Assembly: GCF_002803075.1 (NCBI RefSeq)
Contig: NZ_NNBK01000015.1
Span: forward strand, 1 to 64,000
Length of the DNA stretch: 64,000 nucleotides
Direction: 5' to 3'
DNA from: Streptomyces sp. CB01373
GTDB lineage: Bacteria; Actinomycetota; Actinomycetes; Streptomycetales; Streptomycetaceae
Positions 26,774 through 35,704 of the stretch are shown piece after piece (the first letter of the stretch is position 1; each line of letters starts with the position of its first letter). Below the pieces are notes generated by a model, which did not search any database, was not told the DNA's origin, and saw nothing but the letters and a program-made list of their open reading frames with translations. Both the position numbers and the translations under genes were made by a program.

Positions 26774-27418
26774 CTACGCCGACGGGCCGGTCGACAGCAG
26801 TGCGGCCGCCCTCAGATAGGCGGCCGTATCCGCGTGCGTGTCGAAAAACAGATCCGCTGGGCGCAGATCGTCCCGGTGATGCGTCGAGGTGAAGCCGGCC
26901 ACCCGACACCCAGCCGCCTTCCCGGCAGCCACCCCGGCAGGCGCGTCCTCCACGACCAGACACGCCGACGGTTCCAGGCCGAGAGCGGCCGCCGCCTTCA
27001 GATAGCACTCGGGCGCGGGCTTGGCCTGCACAACATCGCTCCCATAAACCTGCACCCGCGGCAGCGGCAGACCCGCCGCCGCGAACCGGGCATGCACGGA
27101 CCCCCGGTCGCCCGAGGTCACGATGGCCCAGGCGTCCACGGGCAGCGCCGACAACAGCTCGACGGCGCCATGGACCGCAGGAAAGGCATCCTGTTGCTGA
27201 TCCAGGAGTTGGTCGAGCACCAAGCGCTCTTGCGAGGGATCCAGTTCCGGGGCTGTCAGCCTCACCGTGTCCTCCGGCCGCCGACCGAACGTCAACGGCC
27301 AAACCACACTGGCGTTCAGGCCCCGCAGCCCCGCCCAGGCACCCCACACACGCCGATGCGCCTCAGCCGAGTCGAGCAAGACCCCGTCCACGTCGAACAG
27401 CACCGCACCGAGCGTCAT
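26774..27418 (-). CDS. HAD-superfamily hydrolase (phosphoglycolate/beta-PGM-like)
   Basis: 214 residues from ATG 27418, which has GGGAGGG upstream. Motif I is VLFDVDGVLLDS near the start, motif II is AIVTSGDRGSVHARF, and the later KPAPECYLKAAAALG and CLVVEDAPAGVAAGKAAG are motifs III and IV. The cap domain between motifs I and II places it with subfamily I phosphatases such as sugar-phosphate or beta-phosphoglucomutase-type enzymes. It is a stand-alone gene between an istB relic and a membrane protein gene; the substrate is unknown. Confidence 0.85.
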   Translation of the reverse strand: MTLGAVLFDVDGVLLDSAEAHRRVWGAWAGLRGLNASVVWPLTFGRRPEDTVRLTAPELDPSQERLVLDQLLDQQQDAFPAVHGAVELLSALPVDAWAIVTSGDRGSVHARFAAAGLPLPRVQVYGSDVVQAKPAPECYLKAAAALGLEPSACLVVEDAPAGVAAGKAAGCRVAGFTSTHHRDDLRPADLFFDTHADTAAYLRAAALLSTGPSA

Positions 27419-27610
27419 GATCCCTCCCCGTCGAGATCTTCCAAGACCAGACGACCACCGCAGTGACATCCAATCTCATCGACATCGATCACGACGACTG
27501 GACCCGAGTTACTCGCCAACTCGCCTCGAAACGATTTCCGACGCGAGTTGCCGACACTTCCCACCTGCGGGTTCGTGACCCCGCCCCTGAGTGATGGATA
27601 CCGTCGGGGC

Positions 27611-28267
27611 ATGACCACCGACTCAACCGAAGGCACGATATCCACCGTTCCCGGCCAGGGGCGGCCGGGGCAGCGGATCGGCAACCTCCTCGCCTACCTG
27701 ACCACGCCGCTTCTGGTGGTGGTACCGGCGATGCTCGTGCGAGCCGGTCTGGTCGACGACGGGCTGTGCCTGTTCGCGATGTTCTCGCCCCTGCTCGGTG
27801 CCGCAGCGGTGTACGGCGTCAATCAGGGCTGGCACGCACAACTGCACGCAGGCGGTCTGCTCTCCGCCCGCACGCTCACCGGCCGACGCACCGTCGATCT
27901 CACCCAGCTCAAGAAGGTCGGTTGCCTGGAGATCTCCGGACGCGGTACCTCCGCTGCCTGGCTCGTCCTCACGGACGTACACGGCACCCGAATCATCATC
28001 GACAAGCTCGCAGGTGGCAAAGGAACACCTGACACCGCAGTGCGCGAGGCGCTGCTCGAGCGCTCGGGCTCACCCGTTCTCGTCTCCGGCCGGGCGGCCG
28101 AGCGGTTGCGTGTGGAAGTCGGCCGCGGGTGGGGCAACCGGCTGCAGCCGGGACGCTCCCTGTCCAACCTGCTTGCCGCGTTCCTCCCACTGCTTCTGGC
28201 CCTGGTGGGCATGCCAGTGAGCCTTGGTCTCCTGGTTCTGAGCCTGGCACTCGGCAACGTCTTTTGA
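27611..28267 (+). CDS. Membrane protein with PH-like domain, unknown function
   Basis: 218 residues from ATG 27611; an upstream start at 27548 is less likely. Two N-terminal hydrophobic segments (YLTTPLLVVVPAMLVRAGLV and LCLFAMFSPLLGAAAVYGV) are followed by a soluble part with beta strands (GLLSARTLTGRRTVDLTQLK, then VGCLEISGRGTSAAWLVL) like a bacterial PH domain, and a hydrophobic C-terminal pair (LLAAFLPLLLALVGMPVSLG). It is probably an integral membrane protein. No family can be named with certainty. Confidence 0.6.
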   Translation: MTTDSTEGTISTVPGQGRPGQRIGNLLAYLTTPLLVVVPAMLVRAGLVDDGLCLFAMFSPLLGAAAVYGVNQGWHAQLHAGGLLSARTLTGRRTVDLTQLKKVGCLEISGRGTSAAWLVLTDVHGTRIIIDKLAGGKGTPDTAVREALLERSGSPVLVSGRAAERLRVEVGRGWGNRLQPGRSLSNLLAAFLPLLLALVGMPVSLGLLVLSLALGNVF

Positions 28268-28407
28268 CGTTCCGTTGGCGTGCATCTCTGATGCCGGTCG
28301 ACGTTGCAACGCCGATGGCCGTAGCGCGGAGGCCCGAGCTTCCTGCCGCCCAGCGGCACGTCCAATCCCCGCAGTCAGTTGTCAGGGCCAGGTGAGAAGG
28401 TGCGGCC

Positions 28408-28995
28408 ATGAACGTCGACGACTTCTGGACCATCATCGAAACAGCGCGCACCGACGCCGCCTCGGCCTCCGGCGACCCGGGCCAGGCATTCGCATCGGCC
28501 CTGGTCGAACGGCTCGCGGCGACGTCGAAGCAGACGATCCTCGAATACCAGCAGTGCTTCGACCAGCTCCACGGGGCCATCCACCGCTGGGACTTGTGGG
28601 CTGCCGGCTATCTGATCGGCGGAGGCTGTTCCGACGACGCCTTCATGGACTTCCGTGCCGGACTCATCGCGCAGGGCCGGGATTGGTACGACCGGGCCGC
28701 CACCGCACCCGATGTTCTCGCCGTGCATCCAGACGTCATCGCTGCGGCAGCCGAAGGCAGCGACGAGGCGCTGTTCAACGAAACGGTCAATTACGCGGCC
28801 TCCTACGCATACAGGCGCATCAACGGCGACGAGGACGACTGCACCTTCTACGACGACTACGACCAGTTCCGCGGCCCCCGAACCGACCGCGAACCAGCCG
28901 ATATGGGCGAGAGCTTCGACTTCGACGACGCCTCGGAAATGCATGCCCGTCTTCCCGGACTGGCCCGCCTCTTCCTCGATCACGACGACGACTGA
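28408..28995 (+). CDS. DUF4240 domain protein
   Basis: 195 residues, soluble. It opens MNVDDFWTIIETARTDA, the typical DUF4240 start, then ALVERLAATSKQTILEYQQC, GYLIGGGCSDDAFMDFRAG and LIAQGRDWYDRAATAPDVL, all strongly conserved in that family. The C-terminal 50 residues are acidic and end LDHDDD. DUF4240 proteins occur in toxin/immunity neighbourhoods but have no proven activity. It lies between a small membrane protein and an istA relic. Confidence 0.8.
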   Translation: MNVDDFWTIIETARTDAASASGDPGQAFASALVERLAATSKQTILEYQQCFDQLHGAIHRWDLWAAGYLIGGGCSDDAFMDFRAGLIAQGRDWYDRAATAPDVLAVHPDVIAAAAEGSDEALFNETVNYAASYAYRRINGDEDDCTFYDDYDQFRGPRTDREPADMGESFDFDDASEMHARLPGLARLFLDHDDD

Positions 28996-29004
28996 GTTCG
29001 CCGG

Positions 29005-29122
29005 CTCCTCACCACCAAGTTCAGAGAACAGATCTGCGTCCGGATGAACCGCTACTCGGTCCCAGTCCGGCTGATCGACCGCACCGTACGCGCCATGCTC
29101 CACGCCTCCGAGCTCGTGGTCC
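29005..29122 (+). pseudogene. IS21-family istA relic
   Basis: The frame KFREQICVRMNRYSVPVRLI and then DRTVRAMLHASELVV matches the region of IstA after the integrase core (YGQISVRTNRYSVPVRLIGR-VR-LHASELVVY). There is no start codon and the flanking istA sequence is missing. It lies 2.3 kb from the istB relic and on the same strand, but in reversed order relative to a normal IS21. Confidence 0.65.
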
Positions 29123-29236
29123 AGTACCTGCATCTGCCCCCGGTTCCGGACCGGGTCGGTGGTGTCCGCCGGGCCTCCACCGGTGTTCAACTCATCGCGG
29201 ATCGAGGCGATTGCATCCCAGGTGCTGCTTCATCTC

Positions 29237-29265
29237 TTGACGGCGATGGTCCGGACCTTTAGCTT
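29237..29265 (+). promoter_or_regulatory. Chitinase promoter with DasR/chitin-type operator
   Basis: TTGACG (29237-29242) and TAGCTT (29260-29265) are 17 bp apart. In the spacer lies TGGTCCGGACCT (29247-29258), close to the TGGTCCAGACCT repeat known in Streptomyces chitinase promoters, and containing a palindromic GGTCCGGACC. It lies 100 bp upstream of the chitinase start. Only one copy is seen. Confidence 0.65.
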
Positions 29266-29366
29266 CACGCCTTAAACAAAGTACATGGAATGCGCTCAAC
29301 GTCCGTGCGTCACGGCGGTGTTGGGGCCGCGTTCCGCCACCCCCACGTGAAAGGCCAACTCCCCCC

Positions 29367-30725
29367 ATGGCCAGACCTCTGCTCGCAGTCGCGTCACTCG
29401 CCGCACTCGCCCTCTCCGCCGGCCTCCTCATGGCCGGCCCTGCCCAGGCCGCCACCGGCACCATCACCGGACTGGCGGGGAAGTGTCTCGACGTCGCCGG
29501 TGCCGGCTCGGCCGACGGCACGGCCGTGCAGCTCTACGACTGCAACGGCACCGCCGCCCAGCAGTGGACGGCCGGCTCCGACGGCACCATCCGCGCTCTC
29601 GGCAAGTGCCTCGACGTCACCGGCGGTTCGACCGCAGACGGTGCCAAGGTCCAGCTGTGGTCCTGCACCGGCGCCGCCAACCAGAAGTGGACCGTCACCG
29701 CCGCGCGCGACATCGTCAACCAGCAGGCCAACAAGTGCCTGGACGTCACCGACAAGTCGTCGGCCAACGGCGCCCGCGCCCAGATCTGGTCCTGCACCGG
29801 CGCGAGCAACCAGAAGTGGACCGCGCCCGCCGCGGACGGCGGCCCCCCGCCGGCCACGTCCATGGCCGTGGCGCCCTACCTCTACAACGGCTGGGGCAGC
29901 CCGCCGAGCCCGACCACGATCACCAACGCCACCGGCGTCAAGTGGTTCACGCTCGCCTTCGTCCTCAGCAATGGCTACTGCAACCCCCAGTGGGACGGCA
30001 GCCGGCCGCTCACCGGCGGCGTCGACCAGCAGACCGTCAACACCGTGCGCGCGAACGGCGGCGACATCATCCCCTCCTTCGGCGGCTACAGCGGCAACAA
30101 GCTGGAGAGTTCCTGCTCCAGCGCGGGCGAACTCGCCTCCGCGTACCAGAAGGTGATCAGCGCCTACGGTCTGAAGGCCATCGACATCGACCTCGAAGCC
30201 GACGCGTACAGCAACCCGACCGTCCAGCAGCGCACGGTCGACGCGTTGAAGACCGTGAAGGCCAACAACCCTGGTCTGAAGGTGTACATCACCATCGGCA
30301 CCGGGCAGAGCGGCCCTGACACCAGTCTGATCAACCGGGCTGCCTCCTCCGGCCTGGCCGCCGACGCCTGGGCCATCATGCCGTTCGACTTCGGCGGTGC
30401 CGGACGGAACATGGGCAACCTGACCGTGCAGGCCGCCGAGGGCCTCAAGAACGCGCTGAAGAACGCGTACCACTACAGCGACGACCAGGCCTACCGCACC
30501 ATGGGCATCTCGTCGATGAACGGCATCACCGACCAGAACGAGACGGTGACGGTCGCGGACTTCCGTACCATCCTCGGCTACGCCCAGCAGCACCACCTGG
30601 CCCGGCTGACCTTCTGGTCGGCCAACCGCGACCGCCCGTGCACCGGCGGCCCGGCCGACAGCTGCTCCGGCGTCGGCCAGTCCGCCTGGGACTACACACG
30701 CGTCTTCGCCGCCTACACCGGCTGA
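29367..30725 (+). CDS. Secreted GH18 chitinase with N-terminal ricin lectin domain
   Basis: 452 residues. A Sec signal (MARPLLAVASLAALALSAGL, cleaved after AQA near residue 28) is followed by a ricin-type beta-trefoil with three QxW repeats (QQWTA, QKWTV, QKWTA) to about residue 155. Residues 165-450 are a GH18 barrel like actinobacterial chitinases of the ChiC/ChiD kind, with the catalytic motif DIDLE (Asp273, Asp275, Glu277). The protein should bind and cut chitin or related N-acetylglucosamine polymers outside the cell. A chitin-type operator sits in its promoter, and the next gene starts 47 bp downstream, so the two secreted proteins are probably coexpressed. Confidence 0.9.
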   Translation: MARPLLAVASLAALALSAGLLMAGPAQAATGTITGLAGKCLDVAGAGSADGTAVQLYDCNGTAAQQWTAGSDGTIRALGKCLDVTGGSTADGAKVQLWSCTGAANQKWTVTAARDIVNQQANKCLDVTDKSSANGARAQIWSCTGASNQKWTAPAADGGPPPATSMAVAPYLYNGWGSPPSPTTITNATGVKWFTLAFVLSNGYCNPQWDGSRPLTGGVDQQTVNTVRANGGDIIPSFGGYSGNKLESSCSSAGELASAYQKVISAYGLKAIDIDLEADAYSNPTVQQRTVDALKTVKANNPGLKVYITIGTGQSGPDTSLINRAASSGLAADAWAIMPFDFGGAGRNMGNLTVQAAEGLKNALKNAYHYSDDQAYRTMGISSMNGITDQNETVTVADFRTILGYAQQHHLARLTFWSANRDRPCTGGPADSCSGVGQSAWDYTRVFAAYTG

Positions 30726-30772
30726 TCGCATCCCCCATCCCCATCGGCCGACCCGTTCGGCAAGGAGGACCC

Positions 30773-33007
30773 GTGTTCCGACTCCCACGCCCCGCCACCA
30801 GATACCTGGCCGCAAGCCTGGTCACCATGACGGCGGCGTCCTTCCTCACGGCCGCTCCCGCGGGCGCCGCGACTCCCGCGGACCCCGGCACGTCCGCCCC
30901 GCGCGCGGCCGCCGCCGCGGCCGCCGCCCTGCCCACCGACTGGGCCACCGTCGTCAACGCGGTCAGCGGCAAGTGCCTCGACGCCCGCGCCGCCGGCACC
31001 GCAAACGGCACGGCGGTTCAGCAGTACACCTGCAACAACTCCACCGCGCAGCAGTGGAGTTTCACCGCCACCAGCGGCAGCTACGTACGCATCAACAACC
31101 GCAACGACGTCGGCCAGGTCGTGGACGTGACGAACGTGTCCACGGCCGACAACGCCCCGCTCCAGCTGTGGGCCTACGGCGGCGGTGCCAACCAGCAGTG
31201 GCTGCCCGTCGACGAGGGCGGCGGCGCCTACCACTTCGTCAACCGCAACAGCGGCAAGTGCCTGGACGACCCCGCCGCCTCGACCGCCGACAGCGTGCAG
31301 CTCGTGCAGTACACCTGCAACGGCACCGCCGCCCAACGCTTCCAGGTGACCCCCGTGACCCCGCCCGCGGGATCGACGGACCTCGGCCCGAACGTGGTCG
31401 TCTTCGACCCGTCCATGTCGTCGTCGACGATCCAGAGCAGACTGAACTCGATCTTCAAGCAGCAGGAGACCAACCAGTTCGGCTCCCAGCGCTACGCCGT
31501 CATGTTCAAGCCTGGCACCTACAGCGCCGACGTCAACGTCGGCTTCTACACCCAGGTCCTCGGCCTCGGCCTGACCCCCGACGCGGTGACCGTCAACGGC
31601 GCGGTGCACGCGGAGGCCGACTGGTTCCAGGGCAACGCCACGCAGAACTTCTGGCGCGGCGCAGAGAACCTGTCGGTCAACCCGACCGGCGGCAACGACC
31701 GTTGGGCGGTCTCGCAGGCGGCCTCGTACCGCCGGATGCACCTGCGCGGCAACCTCGCGCTGGACGACGGCGGCTGGTCCAGCGGCGGTTACCTCGCCGA
31801 CAGCAAGATCGACGGCCGGGTCAACTCGGGCAGCCAGCAGCAGTGGCTGACCCGTAACGCGCAGCTCGGCGGCTGGACCGGGTCCAACTGGAACATGGTC
31901 TTCGTCGGCAGCCAGGGCGTGCCCGCCACCAGCTTCCCGAACCCGCCGTACACGACGGTCGCGCAGAGCCCGGTGACCCGCGAGAAGCCCTTCCTGTACG
32001 TGGACGGGGCCGGCGCCTACCAGGTGTTCGTCCCGGTGGTGCGCACCAACTCCACCGCGACCAGCTGGGCGAGCGGCAGCGCCGCCGGCACCTCCCTGTC
32101 CCTGGACACCTTCTACGTCGTGAAGCCGGGCGCGACCGCCGCGCAGATCAACACCGCCCTGGCCTCGGGCAAGAACCTCCTGGTCACACCCGGTGTCTAC
32201 CACCTCGACCAGACCCTGCGGGTGACCCGGCCCGACACCGTCGTCCTGGGCCTCGGCCTCGCCACGCTCATACCGGACAACGGGGTCACGGCGATGACTG
32301 TCGCGGACGTCGACGGTGTGAAGATCGCGGGCGTCCTCTTCGACGCGGGCACCACCAACTCGCCCACGCTGCTGGAGGTCGGCCCGCGCGGCTCCACGGC
32401 CTCCCACGCGGCGAACCCGGCCTCCCTGCACGACGTGTACTTCCGCGTCGGCGGCGCGGGCGTCGGCAAGGCGACCACCAGCCTCGTCGTCAACAGCGCC
32501 AACGTCATCGGCGACCACATGTGGATCTGGCGCGCCGACCACGGCAGCGGCGTCGGCTGGACCAGCAACACCGGCGACACCGGACTCGTGGTGAACGGCG
32601 ACAACGTCACGATGTACGGCCTGTTCGTCGAGCACTACCAGAAGTACCAGACCGTCTGGAACGGCAACGGCGGCCGGACGTACTTCTACCAGAACGAGAT
32701 GCCCTACGACCCGCCCAACCAGGCGGCCTGGATGAACGGCTCCACCCAGGGCTACGCCGCCTACAAGGTGGCCGACTCCGTCACCAGCCACCAGGCGTAC
32801 GGCCTCGGCAGCTACTGCTACTTCAACGTCAATCCGAGCGTGACCGCCGCGCGTGCCATCGAGGCACCGAACAACCCGAACGTGCGCTTCACCAGCATGG
32901 TCACGGTCTCCCTCGGCGGCACGGGCACCATCAGCCGCGTCATCAACAACACCGGAGGCCCGTCCAACTCCGCCAACAACGTCGCGAACCTCACCAGTTA
33001 CCCGTAA
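30773..33007 (+). CDS. Secreted ricin domain / parallel beta-helix protein
   Basis: 744 residues from GTG 30773, preceded by AAGGAGGA; a longer upstream frame is a shadow of the chitinase tail. The signal (TRYLAASLVTMTAASFLTAA, then APAGAA) is followed by a ricin beta-trefoil to about residue 195 with QQW-type repeats. The rest is a two-part beta-helix: each half opens with a similar strand set (VMFKPGTYSADVNVGFYTQV and LVTPGVYHLDQTLRVTRPDT). This duplicated layout resembles GH55-type beta-1,3-glucanases and related exo-enzymes, but the catalytic Glu cannot be placed by eye. Probably a polysaccharide-active enzyme; the family call is tentative. Confidence 0.7.
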   Translation: MFRLPRPATRYLAASLVTMTAASFLTAAPAGAATPADPGTSAPRAAAAAAAALPTDWATVVNAVSGKCLDARAAGTANGTAVQQYTCNNSTAQQWSFTATSGSYVRINNRNDVGQVVDVTNVSTADNAPLQLWAYGGGANQQWLPVDEGGGAYHFVNRNSGKCLDDPAASTADSVQLVQYTCNGTAAQRFQVTPVTPPAGSTDLGPNVVVFDPSMSSSTIQSRLNSIFKQQETNQFGSQRYAVMFKPGTYSADVNVGFYTQVLGLGLTPDAVTVNGAVHAEADWFQGNATQNFWRGAENLSVNPTGGNDRWAVSQAASYRRMHLRGNLALDDGGWSSGGYLADSKIDGRVNSGSQQQWLTRNAQLGGWTGSNWNMVFVGSQGVPATSFPNPPYTTVAQSPVTREKPFLYVDGAGAYQVFVPVVRTNSTATSWASGSAAGTSLSLDTFYVVKPGATAAQINTALASGKNLLVTPGVYHLDQTLRVTRPDTVVLGLGLATLIPDNGVTAMTVADVDGVKIAGVLFDAGTTNSPTLLEVGPRGSTASHAANPASLHDVYFRVGGAGVGKATTSLVVNSANVIGDHMWIWRADHGSGVGWTSNTGDTGLVVNGDNVTMYGLFVEHYQKYQTVWNGNGGRTYFYQNEMPYDPPNQAAWMNGSTQGYAAYKVADSVTSHQAYGLGSYCYFNVNPSVTAARAIEAPNNPNVRFTSMVTVSLGGTGTISRVINNTGGPSNSANNVANLTSYP

Positions 33008-33029
33008 CCGTCCCAGGTCATGACGGGCG

Positions 33030-33059
33030 ACGGCCCCGCAGCCCTGGCTGCGGGGCCGT
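33030..33059 (+). terminator. Perfect hairpin terminator after the chitinase operon
   Basis: ACGGCCCCGCAGCC and GGCTGCGGGGCCGT form a 14-bp perfect stem with a 2-base loop, 22 bp after the stop of the beta-helix gene. The U-tract is short (TT), as is usual in Streptomyces. Confidence 0.85.
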
Positions 33060-33077
33060 TGGCACGGTGCAGTCCGA

Positions 33078-33500
33078 TCAAACGCCGGCCGGCGCGCACT
33101 GGCCACGGCCGGCCTCCGCCGGGCCCGCCGTGGACGGGCGGACGCCGAAGTCGAACACGGCCGCGGGCAGGCACAGCGAGCAGCAGGCGTTCAGGGTGCC
33201 GACGATGCCGCTGATGCGTCCCTCCATGGGGGCGGCGGGGATGCACGTCACCCGCGCCGGGTCGTCCCCGATGACGGGGATCATCGCGGGTGGCGTACCG
33301 GCGGCGACGAAGGCGTGGCCGCCGGTGAAGCTGCTGCCCCACACGCCGATGCGGTCAGGGTCCACTTCGGGCCGGTTCTGGGCGTAGGTGAGCGCGTGCT
33401 GGTCCGAGTCGCCGAAGCCTCGGTTGTCCCACACCACCGCGGCGGGGCCGGCGGCGGCGAAAACCTCGGCGAAGCCGTCGAGGTAGATCCGTCGGGTCGC
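33078..33500 (-). pseudogene. Alpha/beta hydrolase relic
   Basis: The frame reads MVWDNRGFGDSDQHALTYAQ then DRIGVWGSSFTGGHAFVAAG, the GxSxxG nucleophile elbow of a dienelactone-hydrolase or X-Pro-peptidase-like family. Upstream, the same homology continues (IYLDGFAEVFAAAGPAA) without a start. Downstream it reads TCIPAAPMEGRISGIVGTLN. There is no complete N-terminus and the C-terminal third is missing. The rest of the gap to 33784 shows no convincing gene. Confidence 0.6.
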
Positions 33501-33784
33501 CGATCACCCGTGCGCCATCACCGCGCACGGGGGCGGGACCGTGGCTCGGTCGGGTATCGCAGCCCGGCAGCCCGCGCTGTCGCGACCGCGCCGTCCTCGG
33601 CGGTCGCAGCTCTGTCGGCGGCGGGCGGCGGCGTACCGGCCGGGGACGTGCACTGCGGTGATCGCGGCACCCGCTGTCCCGGTCTGATGCCGGAGCGGCA
33701 TCACAGCGGGCGGGACAGGTCTTGGACGCACCCACCCCGTCGGGCGCAGGCTGAAAAAGATCCCGAAACGAGAGGACGATCGTC

Positions 33785-34642
33785 ATGAAGGTCTTCGTCA
33801 CCGGCGGCTCCGGTTACATCGGTACGGCCGTCATCAAGGCGCTGAACCGCCACGGTCACACCGTGCGCGCTCTGTCCCGCAGCGAACACGCGGCCCGGGC
33901 GGTCCAGCACCTTGGGGCGGCTTCGGTCCGCGGAAGCCTGGGGGACCTGGCCGTTCTCAACGACGCGGCGGCACACGCCGAGGCCGTGATCCACCTCGCC
34001 CAGGCTCAGACAGGAGAGGAGGACCTCGCCGCGGCCACCGCCATGCAGGACGGTCTCGGCCCCGGCCCCTACCTCCACACCGGCGGCACGTGGGTCTACG
34101 GCGACACCGACGGCGTCGTGGACGAGGACGCTCCCTGGAACCCGCCGGCCCTGGTCGCCTGGCGCAAGCCCGTCGAGGACGCCGTCCTGGCCCGCGCCGC
34201 CCGCGGCGGCCGTCCCGTGATCATCCGCCCCGGACTGTTGTACGGCGGGGACAACCGGCTCATCGAGACCTTCTTCACCCGGCCCGGCCGGGAAGCCGGC
34301 GCCATCGCCTACATCGGCGACGGCTTTCAGCACTGGGCCCTGGTCCACGTCGAGGACCTCGCCGAACTCTACGTGGCGGCCCTGCGCGCCAAGGCCGGTT
34401 CAATCTACGCGGGTGTGGGCGGCATCAGTCCGACGGCCCGGGAGGTCGCACAGGCCGTCAGCCACGGGGCCGGGCTGGCAGGCAAGACCGTGTCCATCAC
34501 GCTGGAGCAGGCGCGCGCCGACATGGGCCCCATCGCTGACGCCTTCGCCCTGGACCAGCAGATCACCCCGACCCGCGCCCGCGCCGAACTCGGCTGGGCC
34601 CCCGCATTCACCGACCCGCTGGCCGTCTTCGCTCAAGAATGA
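33785..34642 (+). CDS. NAD(P)-binding epimerase/dehydratase family protein
   Basis: 285 residues. The start MKVFVTGGSGYIGTAVIKAL contains the atypical SDR nucleotide-binding motif GGSGYIG, then AVIHLAQAQ and HTGGTWVYGDT with PGLLYGG, all features of NAD(P)-dependent sugar-epimerase-like or NmrA-like oxidoreductases. The usual YxxxK is not clear. It starts with an AACGAGAGG-type ribosome binding site. The LysR gene begins 81 bp after its stop on the same strand, so it may be cotranscribed with and controlled by it. The substrate is unknown. Confidence 0.85.
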   Translation: MKVFVTGGSGYIGTAVIKALNRHGHTVRALSRSEHAARAVQHLGAASVRGSLGDLAVLNDAAAHAEAVIHLAQAQTGEEDLAAATAMQDGLGPGPYLHTGGTWVYGDTDGVVDEDAPWNPPALVAWRKPVEDAVLARAARGGRPVIIRPGLLYGGDNRLIETFFTRPGREAGAIAYIGDGFQHWALVHVEDLAELYVAALRAKAGSIYAGVGGISPTAREVAQAVSHGAGLAGKTVSITLEQARADMGPIADAFALDQQITPTRARAELGWAPAFTDPLAVFAQE

Positions 34643-34723
34643 TGACCGACGAGTCCCCACGCACCGGGGTAGGAAGGTCAACGCAGAGGGATGACGACGG
34701 GGACGACGAGAGAGGACACCGGC

Positions 34724-35599
34724 GTGGACGTCGACCTGCGCAAGCTGCGCTACTTCGTGGCGGTCGCCGAGGAACTGCACTTCGGCCGCGCCGCCGAGCG
34801 GCTGCACATCGCCCAGCCGGCTCTCTCCCGCCAGATGCGTGCTCTTGAGGACGACCTGGGTGTGCTCCTCTTCTGCCGCGACCGGCGGGGCACCGCGCTG
34901 ACCGCGGCCGGAGCCCGGCTCCTGGAGGAAGCCCCCCGGCTGCTGGCGGCCTGCACAGCCATGGTCCGCGCGGTCACCGCCGCGGCCGCCGCTACCCCGA
35001 AGTTCACCATCGGCTTCATGCCCGGCATCACCGTGACCCCGGCGGTACGTGCCCTGACCTCCCGCCACCCCGGACTGGACGTCCGGCTGCTGCGGACCGG
35101 CTGGCAGGACCAGGTCGAGGTCCTGCGCGACGGCCGGGCCGACGTCAGCATCGTCCGCCTCCCCATCGACCGGCACGGCCTGCAGGTACGGCGCCTGTTC
35201 ACCGAGCCCCGCGTCGTCGCACTGCCGGCGGACCACCCACTGGCCGCGAAGTCCTCGCTCATCGTCGGCGACCTGGCCGGCGAGCACCTGCTCCAGGATC
35301 CCGACGCTGTACCGGAGTGGCGGGATGTGGCCGACGAACTGCGCACCGGAGAGCGCGCCGAGGTCCGGCCGATCAACAGCGTGGAGGAAAAACTCGAACT
35401 GGTCGCGGCCGGGGCCGGCATCTGCGTCATCCCGCTCTCCACCGCCGCCTTCTACACTCGCCACGACGTCGTCACGCTCCCCGTCGAGGACATCGCAGTG
35501 GGCCACGTATGCCTCGCCTGGAGCACGACCAGCAGCTCACCGTTCATCACCGACTTCGCCGACGTCGCCCACCTGCTGACCCCACCGGCCCCCGGGTGA
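34724..35599 (+). CDS. LysR family transcriptional regulator
   Basis: 291 residues. I chose GTG 34724, with GAGAGAGGA 8 bases upstream, because it gives the usual DLRKLRYFVAVAEELHFGRA start; ATG 34691 lies in frame but lacks a spaced ribosome binding site. The HTH reads AAERLHIAQPALSRQMRALE. The effector domain starts near FTIGFMPGITVTPAVRALTS and runs to the end. It follows the epimerase-like gene. The effector is unknown. Confidence 0.9.
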   Translation: MDVDLRKLRYFVAVAEELHFGRAAERLHIAQPALSRQMRALEDDLGVLLFCRDRRGTALTAAGARLLEEAPRLLAACTAMVRAVTAAAAATPKFTIGFMPGITVTPAVRALTSRHPGLDVRLLRTGWQDQVEVLRDGRADVSIVRLPIDRHGLQVRRLFTEPRVVALPADHPLAAKSSLIVGDLAGEHLLQDPDAVPEWRDVADELRTGERAEVRPINSVEEKLELVAAGAGICVIPLSTAAFYTRHDVVTLPVEDIAVGHVCLAWSTTSSSPFITDFADVAHLLTPPAPG

Positions 35600-35704
35600 G
35601 ACCACCGCCATCGAGCACGCCGCGGTCATGCAGAGCCAACGCCACGCCCGCGGTCTCTACCGCGACTCCGCATACGGCTGCAGCCAATTGCCGACAGCCG
35701 CCGG

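Noticed and set aside
29044-29262. A short plus-strand ORF as a possible gene
   Set aside because: Its first part is a relic of istA and the rest is not conserved-looking.
30713-33106. A 797-residue minus-strand open frame
   Set aside because: It lies antisense to the clear ricin/beta-helix gene, is rich in Val/Arg/Gly typical of a GC-rich shadow, and has no recognised domain.
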